DNA from: DASSKP01 sp035695045
Lineage (GTDB): Bacteria; Actinomycetota; Actinomycetes; JAFAQI01
Direction: 5' to 3'
Assembly: GCA_035695045.1 (NCBI GenBank)
Contig: DASSEX010000083.1
Span: 1-22,065 of the forward strand
Length of the DNA: 22,065 nt
Below, piece after piece: positions 15,160 through 21,637 of this stretch. Numbering within the stretch: the first letter of the stretch is position 1; the number at the start of each line of letters is the position of its first letter. A program made the position numbers and the translations under genes. Under the pieces are notes generated by a model. The model ran no database searches. It had not been told where the DNA came from and saw only the letters and a program-made list of their open reading frames with translations.

Positions 15160-15188
15160 AGCCTAACCCGTTTCTGACGACCCGTCAG
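15160..15188 (-). promoter_or_regulatory. Leaderless promoter of the amidohydrolase pair
   Basis: On the - strand the -35 candidate CTGACG (15183-15188) and the -10 TAGGCT (15160-15165) are separated by exactly 17 bases, and the -10 ends 7 bases before the ATG at 15152. The -35 is one arm of the shared palindrome, so a bound regulator would cover it. Confidence 0.5.
15174..15188. promoter_or_regulatory. Palindromic operator CTGACGACCCGTCAG
   Basis: A perfect 6-base inverted repeat (CTGACG/CGTCAG) around ACC. Fourteen of its bases, TGACGACCCGTCAG, recur on the - strand at 9525-9538. It lies between the amidohydrolase and sialidase-like genes, 21 bases from one start and 52 from the other. Confidence 0.65.
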
Positions 15189-15240
15189 GTTCGGGGGGAG
15201 CCGGGCAGGAGCCGGTCCGCAGAGCGTCGAAGTCCTTGCC

Positions 15241-16797
15241 ATGCAGCGCCTGCTCAGCGCGTCCGCCGCAGTGGTCGCGCTCACCGCCGCCGTACTTCCC
15301 GCGACCGCGTCGACCTCCGGCAAGGGGACGCCCTCGTGCAGCGGGACCGTCGCCGTCGCGCACTTCGGTGGAGGGCACGTGCTGCACCCGCAGCCGAGGC
15401 ACCTCCCCCGCGCATGTGGCCGGCCGACCGGTTACCCCGGCGCGGAGAGCCACATCGTCGTGCGCAACGACGGCACCGTCGTCTACGCGCCGGCCGTCCT
15501 GCCCAGTGGGCTCGCCGGCACCGGGACGGCGCCGATCCCGGCAAGCTCCGACTCGCAGTCCAACGCCAGCCCCGCCGCGCTCGCCGTCACCGGCGACCGC
15601 GGAGCGCACTGGTCGGTCGTGAAGCCATCCGGCATCACGTGGAACCCGACCGACCACAGCAGCTACGTCGACCCGTCGACCGGACGGTTCTTCTTCGAGG
15701 ACTACGGCCCGATCCCGCTGGCGCCCTCGGCGGGCGCCCAGCAGGAAGGCCCGGCGCACGTCAACTGGTCCGACGACCTGAAGCACTGGCATCACACCGT
15801 CATCAGTGGGCTGACGCTGCCGGAGAACCCCCGTTTCACCTCCGGTCGCGCACCGGCAGGTGCACCGAAGCCGAAGGGCTACCCGGACGTCCTCTACTTC
15901 TGCGCCAACACCAACGTCGGCTTCGTCAGCCCCGTCATCGCCGGCCGTCTGTGCTTCCGGTCACTCGACGGCGGGACGACGTGGGACCGCGGTGCGGTCC
16001 TGTTCACGGGCGCGGCGCCACAGCATCCGGAGTGCAACGGCCAGGGTGAGGTCTACTCCGCGATCGACGGCTACTACCCGCAGGCAGCGCCGGACGGCTC
16101 GCTCTACGTGATGGTCGCCTGCGCCGGGTCGACGTACCTCGCGCGCAGCACCGACGAGGCGATGTCGTTCCCCATCCTTCGTGGGCAGACCGCGCCGGTG
16201 ACGCTGCCCGTCCCGAGCCCGCAGCTCGGAGGCATCGGCGGCAGCCCGGAGCTGCGCATCACGCGGGACGGCACGTTCCTGCTGGCCTACCAGGACGGCA
16301 ACCGGCTCATGCTGCGGCTGTCGCACACCAAGGGCATCACCTGGACCAAGCCGGTCGACGTGACGGCACCTGGTGTGGCCGCCATCAAGATGTGGTCGTT
16401 CGCCGTCTCGCCGCGCGGTGATGCAGCCTTCGCGTATCTCGGCCAGCGCAAGGGGCAGACGACCTGGGACGGCTACCTCACGTCGACCCGCGACGTCGAG
16501 GCCGGTTTCCGTAGCTCGCACGGTCCACTGCTGTTCAGCGCACGGGTCAACCCGGCCGATCGCCCGATGCTCTACGGCGACAACGTGCAGGGATCCGGTT
16601 ACTTCGACGGCACACCGGTGCCGTATCCGCCGCCGTTCAACCAGCAGCAGGCCGGCAACGACTTCCTCGGTGTCGCGATCGCTCCTGACGGTTCCGCGTG
16701 GGGCAGTTTCAACCAGGACTGCGGACCTGCGTGGAACTCGCCCGGCTGCGTGAAGCAGCACAACCACACCGCGGGCTACGCCGCGTCGCTGCGGTAG
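15241..16797 (+). CDS. Secreted Asp-box (BNR/sialidase-like beta-propeller) protein
   Basis: A 518-residue exported protein. A signal peptide covers about residues 1-24 (basic start, alanine/valine/leucine core, ATAS end). One perfect Asp-box, SLDGGTTW, is at 241-248; looser copies are TGDRGAHW at 117-124, RSTDEAMSF at 302-310 and SHTKGITW at 361-368. This indicates a sialidase-type beta-propeller. I do not see a clear FRIP motif or the arginine triad, so sialidase activity should not be assumed. Several cysteine pairs fit an extracellular protein. No lipobox is seen in the signal region. The ATG at 15241 has no good Shine-Dalgarno sequence, but no earlier start exists in the frame. It is divergent from the amidohydrolase pair and shares their palindromic control region. 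Confidence 0.8.
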   Translation: MQRLLSASAAVVALTAAVLPATASTSGKGTPSCSGTVAVAHFGGGHVLHPQPRHLPRACGRPTGYPGAESHIVVRNDGTVVYAPAVLPSGLAGTGTAPIPASSDSQSNASPAALAVTGDRGAHWSVVKPSGITWNPTDHSSYVDPSTGRFFFEDYGPIPLAPSAGAQQEGPAHVNWSDDLKHWHHTVISGLTLPENPRFTSGRAPAGAPKPKGYPDVLYFCANTNVGFVSPVIAGRLCFRSLDGGTTWDRGAVLFTGAAPQHPECNGQGEVYSAIDGYYPQAAPDGSLYVMVACAGSTYLARSTDEAMSFPILRGQTAPVTLPVPSPQLGGIGGSPELRITRDGTFLLAYQDGNRLMLRLSHTKGITWTKPVDVTAPGVAAIKMWSFAVSPRGDAAFAYLGQRKGQTTWDGYLTSTRDVEAGFRSSHGPLLFSARVNPADRPMLYGDNVQGSGYFDGTPVPYPPPFNQQQAGNDFLGVAIAPDGSAWGSFNQDCGPAWNSPGCVKQHNHTAGYAASLR

Positions 16798-16804
16798 GAC
16801 GTCG

Positions 16805-16810
16805 TACGGT
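16805..16810 (+). promoter_or_regulatory. -10 element TACGGT of a probable leaderless promoter (cupin gene)
   Basis: TACGGT fits TANNNT and ends 7 bases before the ATG at 16818. It lies in the 20-base gap after the Asp-box gene, so the cupin-P450 pair may have its own promoter. Confidence 0.35.
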
Positions 16811-16817
16811 GACCGGC

Positions 16818-17273
16818 ATGACGACACAAGCATTGCCGCTCGCAGTCCATGTCGGCCGTGACGACCTGCCGTTCGTCGACATCGGCGGCGGCAACCTGCT
16901 GAAGGTCATCCGCGTGGACGAGGCCGAAGGGCTCTGGATCGTGGAGAACGTCTTCCAGAGCGGCTTCGCCGTGCAGACGCACCGGCACACCGGCCCGGTG
17001 TTCGGCTACACGACGTCCGGCGCGTGGAAGTACCGCGAGTACGACTACGTCAACCGGGCCGGCTCGTTCCTCTACGAGCCGGCCGGCTCGGTGCACACGC
17101 TCGAGGTGCTCGAGGACGACACCCGCGCGTGGTTCCACATGTACGGCGCCAACCTCAACCTGCGCGAGGACGGGTCGGTCGACTCGATCACGGACGGCCC
17201 GTCGACGCTGGCCGCGTACTACGCGCTGTGCGAGGCCGCGGGACTCGGCCGTCCGAACGTCCTCGTCAGCTGA
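16818..17273 (+). CDS. Cupin protein, 2,4'-dihydroxyacetophenone dioxygenase-like
   Basis: A 151-residue single-domain cupin. The first cupin motif has H55 and H57 in THRHTGP, and the second has H93 in PAGSVHTLEV, giving a 3-histidine metal site. The order FGYTTSGAWKYREYDYV then FLYEPAGSVHT matches the family of 2,4'-dihydroxyacetophenone dioxygenase, an iron enzyme that cleaves the C-C bond of an alpha-hydroxyketone. Many members of this group have no tested substrate. The ATG at 16818 is preferred over a longer in-frame start at 16698, which lies inside the Asp-box gene. The P450 start is one base after its stop, so the two enzymes are made together. A role in cleaving a ketone produced through P450 hydroxylation is inference. 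Confidence 0.82.
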   Translation: MTTQALPLAVHVGRDDLPFVDIGGGNLLKVIRVDEAEGLWIVENVFQSGFAVQTHRHTGPVFGYTTSGAWKYREYDYVNRAGSFLYEPAGSVHTLEVLEDDTRAWFHMYGANLNLREDGSVDSITDGPSTLAAYYALCEAAGLGRPNVLVS

Positions 17274-17274
17274 C

Positions 17275-18501
17275 GTGACATCCGGCGCTGCAGGACCACG
17301 TCGCCACGCGCGAACGATCAGCCTCGGCGACCCCGACCTCTACGCAGCCGGCGCGCCGCACGCGTTGTTCGCGCAGCTGCGGCGCGAGGCGCCGCTTCAC
17401 CGACAGGTCGCCCCGGACGGCACGGCGTACTGGGCGGTCCTCTCGCACGCCGGCGTCGAGACCGTCGCCCGGCAGCCGTTGCTCTTCTCGTCCGCGGCGG
17501 GCGGGGTGATGCTCGAGGACCTCGCCGCGCCACAGCTGGAGCAGATGCGCGGCATGTTGCTCGCGATGGACCCGCCGGTGCACCGCGAGGTACGACGCCC
17601 GGTCGTCGCCCGGCTGACGCCGCGTGCCGTCGCCGGCCTGGAGCAGCAGGTCCGCGAGATCTGCACCGAGGTCTTCGAGACCGCGCGGTCGAAGGGCGAG
17701 GTCGACGTCGTCGGTGAGCTCGCGGCGCCGCTTCCGACCCGGGTGGTCGGCCGGCTGATGGGCCTTCCGCGCGACGACTGGGAACGCATCCACCACCTCG
17801 CCGAGCGGATCACGCGCGGGCAGGACCCGGAGTTCGCGGACGAACCCGGAGCGGCAGGTGTGGCCAGCCAGGAGATGGCCCTCTACGCCTTCGAGTTCGC
17901 GACGGCGCGGCTCGCGGCCGAGGAGAAGCCCGACGACCTGACGACCGTTCTCCTGGCGAGCAAGTCGGCGATCGAGTTCGCATCGCTCTTCGTGCAGCTG
18001 GTGACCGCCGGTCAGGACACGACGCAGACGTTGCTCGCGAACGGCGTACTCGCTCTCATGGAGCACCGCGACCAGGAGCGACTGCTGCGCGACGACCCGT
18101 CGCTCGTCGATGGTGCGGTCGAGGAGATGCTGCGCTACGCGAACCCGCTGCACTACTTCCGTCGTACGGCGACAGCGGACACCGAGGTCGAAGGCACGGT
18201 CATCGCGGCGGGCGACAAGGTCGCGATGTACTACACGTCCGCCAACCGCGACGAGCGCGTCTTCGACCGTCCGGACGACTTCGACATCCGGCGCTCCCCC
18301 AACCGCCATCTGTCCTTCGGGCACGCGGAGCACTTCTGTGTCGGTGCACATCTGGCACGGCTGGAGGCGAAGGTCTTCTTCACCGAGCTGCTGTCGACCT
18401 TCAGCGGGATCGAGCCCGACGGTGAGCACCGCTGGGTCAGGAGCAACCTCAACAACGCCCTCCGAACCCTCCCGGTCCGGCTGACGCCCGCCGCGGGCTG
18501 A
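17275..18501 (+). CDS. Cytochrome P450
   Basis: A 408-residue soluble bacterial P450 with all core motifs. The I-helix oxygen-activation motif is AGQDTT (245-250), the K-helix is EEMLR with E284 and R287, and the heme loop is FGHAEHFCVG with the axial thiolate C355. The C-helix segment MDPPVHREVRRPV is typical. The general form recalls actinobacterial lipid and steroid hydroxylases, but the subfamily cannot be assigned by eye. It needs a ferredoxin; the [3Fe-4S] ferredoxin at 9261-9461 is the only one in the window. The GTG at 17275 lies one base after the cupin stop and gives the expected N-terminus; no separate ribosome binding site is evident, consistent with coupling. It is the last gene of this unit. 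Confidence 0.93.
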   Translation: MTSGAAGPRRHARTISLGDPDLYAAGAPHALFAQLRREAPLHRQVAPDGTAYWAVLSHAGVETVARQPLLFSSAAGGVMLEDLAAPQLEQMRGMLLAMDPPVHREVRRPVVARLTPRAVAGLEQQVREICTEVFETARSKGEVDVVGELAAPLPTRVVGRLMGLPRDDWERIHHLAERITRGQDPEFADEPGAAGVASQEMALYAFEFATARLAAEEKPDDLTTVLLASKSAIEFASLFVQLVTAGQDTTQTLLANGVLALMEHRDQERLLRDDPSLVDGAVEEMLRYANPLHYFRRTATADTEVEGTVIAAGDKVAMYYTSANRDERVFDRPDDFDIRRSPNRHLSFGHAEHFCVGAHLARLEAKVFFTELLSTFSGIEPDGEHRWVRSNLNNALRTLPVRLTPAAG

Positions 18502-18545
18502 CGGCGTACTTGCATCTTCAGCCCGCTGCGGCGGCTCTCGCGGCT

Positions 18546-18551
18546 TAGGCT
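18546..18551 (+). promoter_or_regulatory. -10 element TAGGCT of a probable leaderless promoter
   Basis: TAGGCT, the same hexamer as at the amidohydrolase promoter, ends 6 bases before the ATG at 18558. No Shine-Dalgarno sequence and no clear -35 hexamer are present. Confidence 0.4.
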
Positions 18552-18557
18552 TTCGGC

Positions 18558-19133
18558 ATGGTGCTTGCGGGCGCGGGACAAGTAGTGGTCGAGACGGCCG
18601 CGGTCGTCTTCCTCGCCGGCACAGTCGCCGCTGCCGCGGCGGCGTGGCTGGCCGTGCGCGCGGCCCGCCGACGCCTCCGCCGATGGCGGCATCTCCGGTC
18701 CGCGGTGCCCTTGGTCGCCCGCGGCGCCGGCGGTGCCGTCGCCCTCATCGCCGCAAGCCCCGTCGCCGACCGGCGCTGGTGGGCTGCCCAGCACCAGCGC
18801 CACCAGATGTGGCGAGCGGTGGGCGCAGCCGAGCGGGCGGTCCGCGCAGCCCGGTCCGCCGGCGCGCCCACGGGCGAGCTGCGTGTGCTCGTGCACCAGC
18901 TGCGTTCAGCTGCGCGGGCGGTCGACGCCGCCCTCAGGGCCGGGACGGCCGGCAGCAGCACCTCCGCTCGCCACCAGGCTGCCGAGGTCGTCACCAGCGC
19001 TCGACAGATCCAGCACGTCGCGGCCGACGCACTGCTCTCGGTCGCGCAGCCGGAGAGCGCCGGCGTCGCGGCAGCCGTCGAGATCGAGGTCGCCGCACTC
19101 CGCCACGGCCTGGCTGCCGCCGCGCACCGCTGA
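18558..19133 (+). CDS. Hypothetical membrane-anchored helical protein
   Basis: I do not recognise this 191-residue protein. Residues about 8-33 form one hydrophobic, alanine/valine-rich segment, followed at once by an arginine-rich stretch (RAARRRLRRWRHLR), which predicts a single anchor with the remainder in the cytoplasm. A second, weaker hydrophobic patch is at about 50-67. The rest is alanine- and arginine-rich and probably all helical, possibly coiled coil. The G/C third-position bias is kept throughout and the ATG has a -10 element 6 bases upstream, which supports a real gene. It lies 56 bases after the P450 and ends just before a long hairpin, so it is probably a single-gene unit. Confidence 0.65.
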   Translation: MVLAGAGQVVVETAAVVFLAGTVAAAAAAWLAVRAARRRLRRWRHLRSAVPLVARGAGGAVALIAASPVADRRWWAAQHQRHQMWRAVGAAERAVRAARSAGAPTGELRVLVHQLRSAARAVDAALRAGTAGSSTSARHQAAEVVTSARQIQHVAADALLSVAQPESAGVAAAVEIEVAALRHGLAAAAHR

Positions 19134-19166
19134 CCCAGATCAGCCCGAGGAACCCGGCAGCGACAG

Positions 19167-19211
19167 CGCGACCGTGGCGATAGCGATGCGCTCGCTAACG
19201 GCACGGTCGCG
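19167..19211. terminator. Long imperfect hairpin between convergent genes (probable bidirectional terminator)
   Basis: Bases 19167-19186 pair with 19192-19211: ten outer pairs (CGCGACCGTG/CACGGTCGCG), a G-G mismatch, two pairs, an A-A mismatch, then six inner pairs (TAGCGA/TCGCTA) around the 5-base loop TGCGC. No T tract flanks it on either strand. Its place between the ends of two facing genes suggests a bidirectional terminator; a mobile palindromic repeat is an alternative. Confidence 0.6.
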
Positions 19212-19228
19212 ACATCCAATGATGCGTG

Positions 19229-19855
19229 CTAATCGCTGAGCTGGTCGGCGGGGAGGTACGGCGCGATCTCACGCGACTTCTTCCAGTCGGGCACCGGTGG
19301 CGTGTATCCCTGTGCCGGCACGTGCCGAGAGAGGGTCCCCGACGCGAAGTCATGGATGTAGCGGCCACAGTTGGGGAAGGCCCGGCCGACCCTGACCGTC
19401 ACCACTGCCAGTGCGCCAGGGAAGTTACTGGTCGCCTCTTCGTCGGTCGCGAGACCCGCGACACCGTGAACGCGAAGCCGCCACGGCTTCTCAAGGTCGA
19501 CGAAGAGCAGCGCGACCCGCCCGTCGTCCTCGATGTTGCCAAGACTGCGGAACATCCCGTTGCCGTCGTAACTCGGAAAGCAGATCGTGTGCTCGTCGAC
19601 GGCACGAACGAAACCCGGAGCACCGCCCTTGTACGAGACGTCGGGCCAACCATCGGCGCCCACGGTGGCGAGAAGGAAGAAGCTCTGCCTGGCGATGAGA
19701 TCTCGGTCGTCATCGGTGAGCGTGTCGTGCACGGTCAGGCTGTCCAGTCGGTCGGCGAGCCGGCGGCTGTCGAACGCGTCTTGCAGACCACGGGCACCTG
19801 TCCCGTACATGACCCCACACGTTGCGCTGTCTGCGCTCGTCTCGCTCGTGTTCAT
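19229..19855 (-). CDS. Pyridoxamine 5'-phosphate oxidase-like flavin-binding protein
   Basis: A 208-residue protein with the split-barrel PNPOx-like fold. Typical segments are ARQSFFLLATVGADGWPDVSYKGG (about 55-78), FPSYDGNGMFRSLGNI (about 93-108) and VALLFVDLEKPWRLRVHG (about 113-130). Relatives bind FMN, F420 or heme and act as small reductases or oxidases; this sub-group is usually annotated only as pyridoxamine 5'-phosphate oxidase family, and true PNPOx activity is unlikely. The C-terminal region, with NCGRYIHDF, is conserved in the longer sub-group. The ATG at 19855 has AGGGGG about 5 bases upstream. The gene converges on the membrane protein gene across the hairpin and is divergent from the small protein at 19952. 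Confidence 0.82.
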   Translation of the reverse strand: MNTSETSADSATCGVMYGTGARGLQDAFDSRRLADRLDSLTVHDTLTDDDRDLIARQSFFLLATVGADGWPDVSYKGGAPGFVRAVDEHTICFPSYDGNGMFRSLGNIEDDGRVALLFVDLEKPWRLRVHGVAGLATDEEATSNFPGALAVVTVRVGRAFPNCGRYIHDFASGTLSRHVPAQGYTPPVPDWKKSREIAPYLPADQLSD

Positions 19856-19892
19856 GTCGCCCCCTAGCAGCCACCGTCATCTTCGTAGCGGA

Positions 19893-19907
19893 TTGCCGGC
19901 GAGGCAA
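19893..19907. repeat. Short inverted repeat TTGCC-N5-GGCAA in a divergent intergenic region
   Basis: A perfect 5-base inverted repeat around GGCGA, in the 96 bases between the divergent PNPOx-like gene and the small membrane protein. It is short enough to occur by chance, but its position would suit an operator. Confidence 0.25.
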
Positions 19908-19951
19908 CGGTCGGATTGAAGTCGAGGCGTCTCGCGGCCGACCAGTAAGAC

Positions 19952-20077
19952 GTGGACTTTCTGGACTGGATCAGCGGCCTCATCGACGCCGTGATCTTCT
20001 TCGTCCGCGGCTTCTACTGGTCGGTCTTCTTCATCGCGGCGGCGCTCCTGTTCGGGATGTACGTCGCCGCGCACTGA
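19952..20077 (+). CDS. Small hydrophobic membrane protein (41 aa)
   Basis: A 41-residue frame from GTG 19952 to TGA 20077. It begins MDFLDWISGLIDAVIFFV and continues RGFYWSVFFIAAALLFG, giving an amphipathic or hydrophobic first half, one arginine, and a clear membrane segment at about 21-36. All but one of its codons end in G or C, as in the neighbouring genes, which is unlikely for non-coding DNA of this composition. No strong Shine-Dalgarno sequence is seen; AGTAAGAC precedes the start. I do not recognise a family. It may be one of the small single-span membrane proteins that are usually missed in annotation. It ends 14 bases before the convergent DUF2630 gene. Confidence 0.45.
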   Translation: MDFLDWISGLIDAVIFFVRGFYWSVFFIAAALLFGMYVAAH

Positions 20078-20091
20078 CGGCACTCGAGGTG

Positions 20092-20313
20092 CTACTGAAG
20101 GTAGCCCTTCACCTCTTGGACTGGTCGCGGGCTCGCATCCGCCGGGTCGCCGCCGAACTCACGCCTGGCCTGGCGCTGTCGAAGCAGGTCCCAACACTGG
20201 TCCAACTGCTCCTCGAGGTGCCGACGGCGCTCCGCCGAGTCTGCACCCACAAGGGAGTGCTCCTCGTCAACCAATGACTTGATCCTGGAGAAGATGTCCT
20301 CGTCCGCTGCCAT
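20092..20313 (-). CDS. DUF2630 family protein
   Basis: A 73-residue acidic, helical protein. The segments IFSRIKSLVDEEHSL (7-21), LEEQLDQCWDLLRQR (33-47), ARREFGGDP (49-57) and the end VKGYLQ are diagnostic of DUF2630, a family common in actinobacteria with no known function. The two helices with a central charged turn suggest a small helical hairpin. The ATG at 20313 follows GGAGGAGGG at about 8 bases, a very strong ribosome binding site; a longer in-frame start further upstream is therefore rejected. The 113 bases between this start and the sulfurtransferase end hold no further gene that I can support and probably carry its promoter. Confidence 0.9.
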   Translation of the reverse strand: MAADEDIFSRIKSLVDEEHSLVGADSAERRRHLEEQLDQCWDLLRQRQARREFGGDPADASPRPVQEVKGYLQ

Positions 20314-20426
20314 GGCTGAACCCTCCTCCAGTCTCCTGTGCATGTCCACGGCGCGGGTGGAGAACGGCACATCTCCTGCGGCAAAGCAGACGCGACGAAT
20401 GGCAGTTACGCGTCCGGTTACTTCAC

Positions 20427-21272
20427 TCAGGCGCCGACCTCCAGCGGGAGGTCCCGGTCGGCGCACCACTCGAGCAGGCCGCCGTCGTACACGGCGACGT
20501 TGGTGTGCCCGAGCCGGGTGAGCACGTGCGCGATGCTTGCTGCCGCGGCACCTGCACCGCAGTAGGTGATCACCCGCGGCGCGTCGAGGATCGTCCCGAC
20601 CTTGCCGCGAAGTTCGGGCAGTGGGCGGTAACAGTGAGTCTCGCGGTCGAGCACCTCCCACGCGGTGACGTTGCGGGATCCCGGAATATGGCCGCGCCGG
20701 CCGTATTCGTTCACCTCACCGCGGTGCTGCCGGCGACCGAGGGCGTTCACCAGGCAGACGTCCGGGTCGTCGATGGCGTTCAGCACCTCGCGTTTCCCCA
20801 CAACGAGTCCTCGTCGTGGGGTCGGCGCGAATGTCGCGGGCGGGTAGCTGCACGGCTGGGTGCAGACCGGGTAGCCGCCGCGCTGCCACGCTGACCACCC
20901 TCCGTCGAGGACGGCGGCGTCGTCCAAGCCGAACGCCCGCAGCATCCACCACAGCCGCGCAGCCCACATGTTGTCGCGACGGTCGTAGATCACGACCCGG
21001 CTGTCGGTAGCGACGCCCAGCGCCCCGATCACCGCGGCGAAGTGCTCGGCCGACGGGAACGTGATCGAGCGGCGGGACTTCGTCGGGTCGGACAACGCGA
21101 ACAAGCTGGCGAACGAACTTCCCGGAATGTGTGCGCGGCGCCATTCGCGGTGGCCGGTGCGCACCGTCGGGACAAACAGCCGTCGTCGGACCAGCAGCGT
21201 CGCGTCGAAAACGCGCAGACCCGGGCCGTCCAGATTCTCCGCCAGCCACGGCGCCGATACCAAGGCCTCCAT
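20427..21272 (-). CDS. Two-domain sulfurtransferase (rhodanese/thiosulfate sulfurtransferase-like)
   Basis: A 281-residue protein with two rhodanese domains. The N-terminal domain (about 1-135) has HIPGSSF and a YDRRDNMWAARLWW loop in which aspartate replaces the active cysteine, as is normal for the structural domain. The C-terminal domain has RRGHIPGSRNV and the catalytic C238 in the loop CGAGAAAA. The loop is closer to CGXGXXA of thiosulfate/mercaptopyruvate sulfurtransferases than to a phosphatase-like loop. The likely activity is sulfur transfer from thiosulfate or 3-mercaptopyruvate to a thiol or cyanide; loop sequence alone does not choose the donor. The ATG at 21272 has GGAGGTG about 7 bases upstream. 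An earlier in-frame start at 21440 would add 56 unrelated residues. Confidence 0.9.
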   Translation of the reverse strand: MEALVSAPWLAENLDGPGLRVFDATLLVRRRLFVPTVRTGHREWRRAHIPGSSFASLFALSDPTKSRRSITFPSAEHFAAVIGALGVATDSRVVIYDRRDNMWAARLWWMLRAFGLDDAAVLDGGWSAWQRGGYPVCTQPCSYPPATFAPTPRRGLVVGKREVLNAIDDPDVCLVNALGRRQHRGEVNEYGRRGHIPGSRNVTAWEVLDRETHCYRPLPELRGKVGTILDAPRVITYCGAGAAAASIAHVLTRLGHTNVAVYDGGLLEWCADRDLPLEVGA

Positions 21273-21340
21273 AGCGACACCTCCACCGACCCGACGGTGA
21301 GTCGAGGTCGACCGCCACACAAGGGGCGAAGGTCCATGCG

Positions 21341-21600
21341 ACAGAACGGCACCTTTTGGGCGTTCGACGCCACGATCTCGCGGCAGACCCGACGCAGCTC
21401 CTCCGTCGCCGCGACGCGCGTCGGCCCAGGTGGCTCCCATTCGTCGGCCACCTGGACGAACTCTCCCAGGAGGCCGGTCAGTGGGCGTCGGCCGCCAGGT
21501 CGTGGAAAGACCGTCCGATCAGCGCGGCCGCCGTGATCTCGCCCGCGAGGAAACGCGCGCCCTGCCGCAGAGTCTGAACAGCGCCGGTGCGTCCGTCCAC
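21341..21600 (-). pseudogene. Possible broken or frameshifted gene upstream of the sulfurtransferase
   Basis: This lies in the 365 bases between the sulfurtransferase start and the last gene. On the - strand one frame from GTG 21600 reads 40 codons, with LRQGARFLAGEITAAALIG, and stops at TGA 21480-21478. A second frame, reached by stepping back one base at the CACTGA stop, continues with LLGEFVQVADEWEPPGP and ELRRVCREIVASNAQK and loses protein-like character near 21340. Both pieces keep mostly G/C third positions and natural composition. They could be one gene split by an indel or sequencing error, or two overlapping small genes with a rare CTG start. I recognise no family. Nothing else is supported in this gap. 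Confidence 0.3.
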
Positions 21601-21637
21601 ACGTGAACTCGCCGCACATACTTGGCGCCGGCCTGGG

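Noticed and set aside
14010..16049. A 679-codon open frame on the + strand
   Set aside because: It is antisense to the ACMSD-like amidohydrolase, crosses its promoter and then overlaps the Asp-box gene in another frame.
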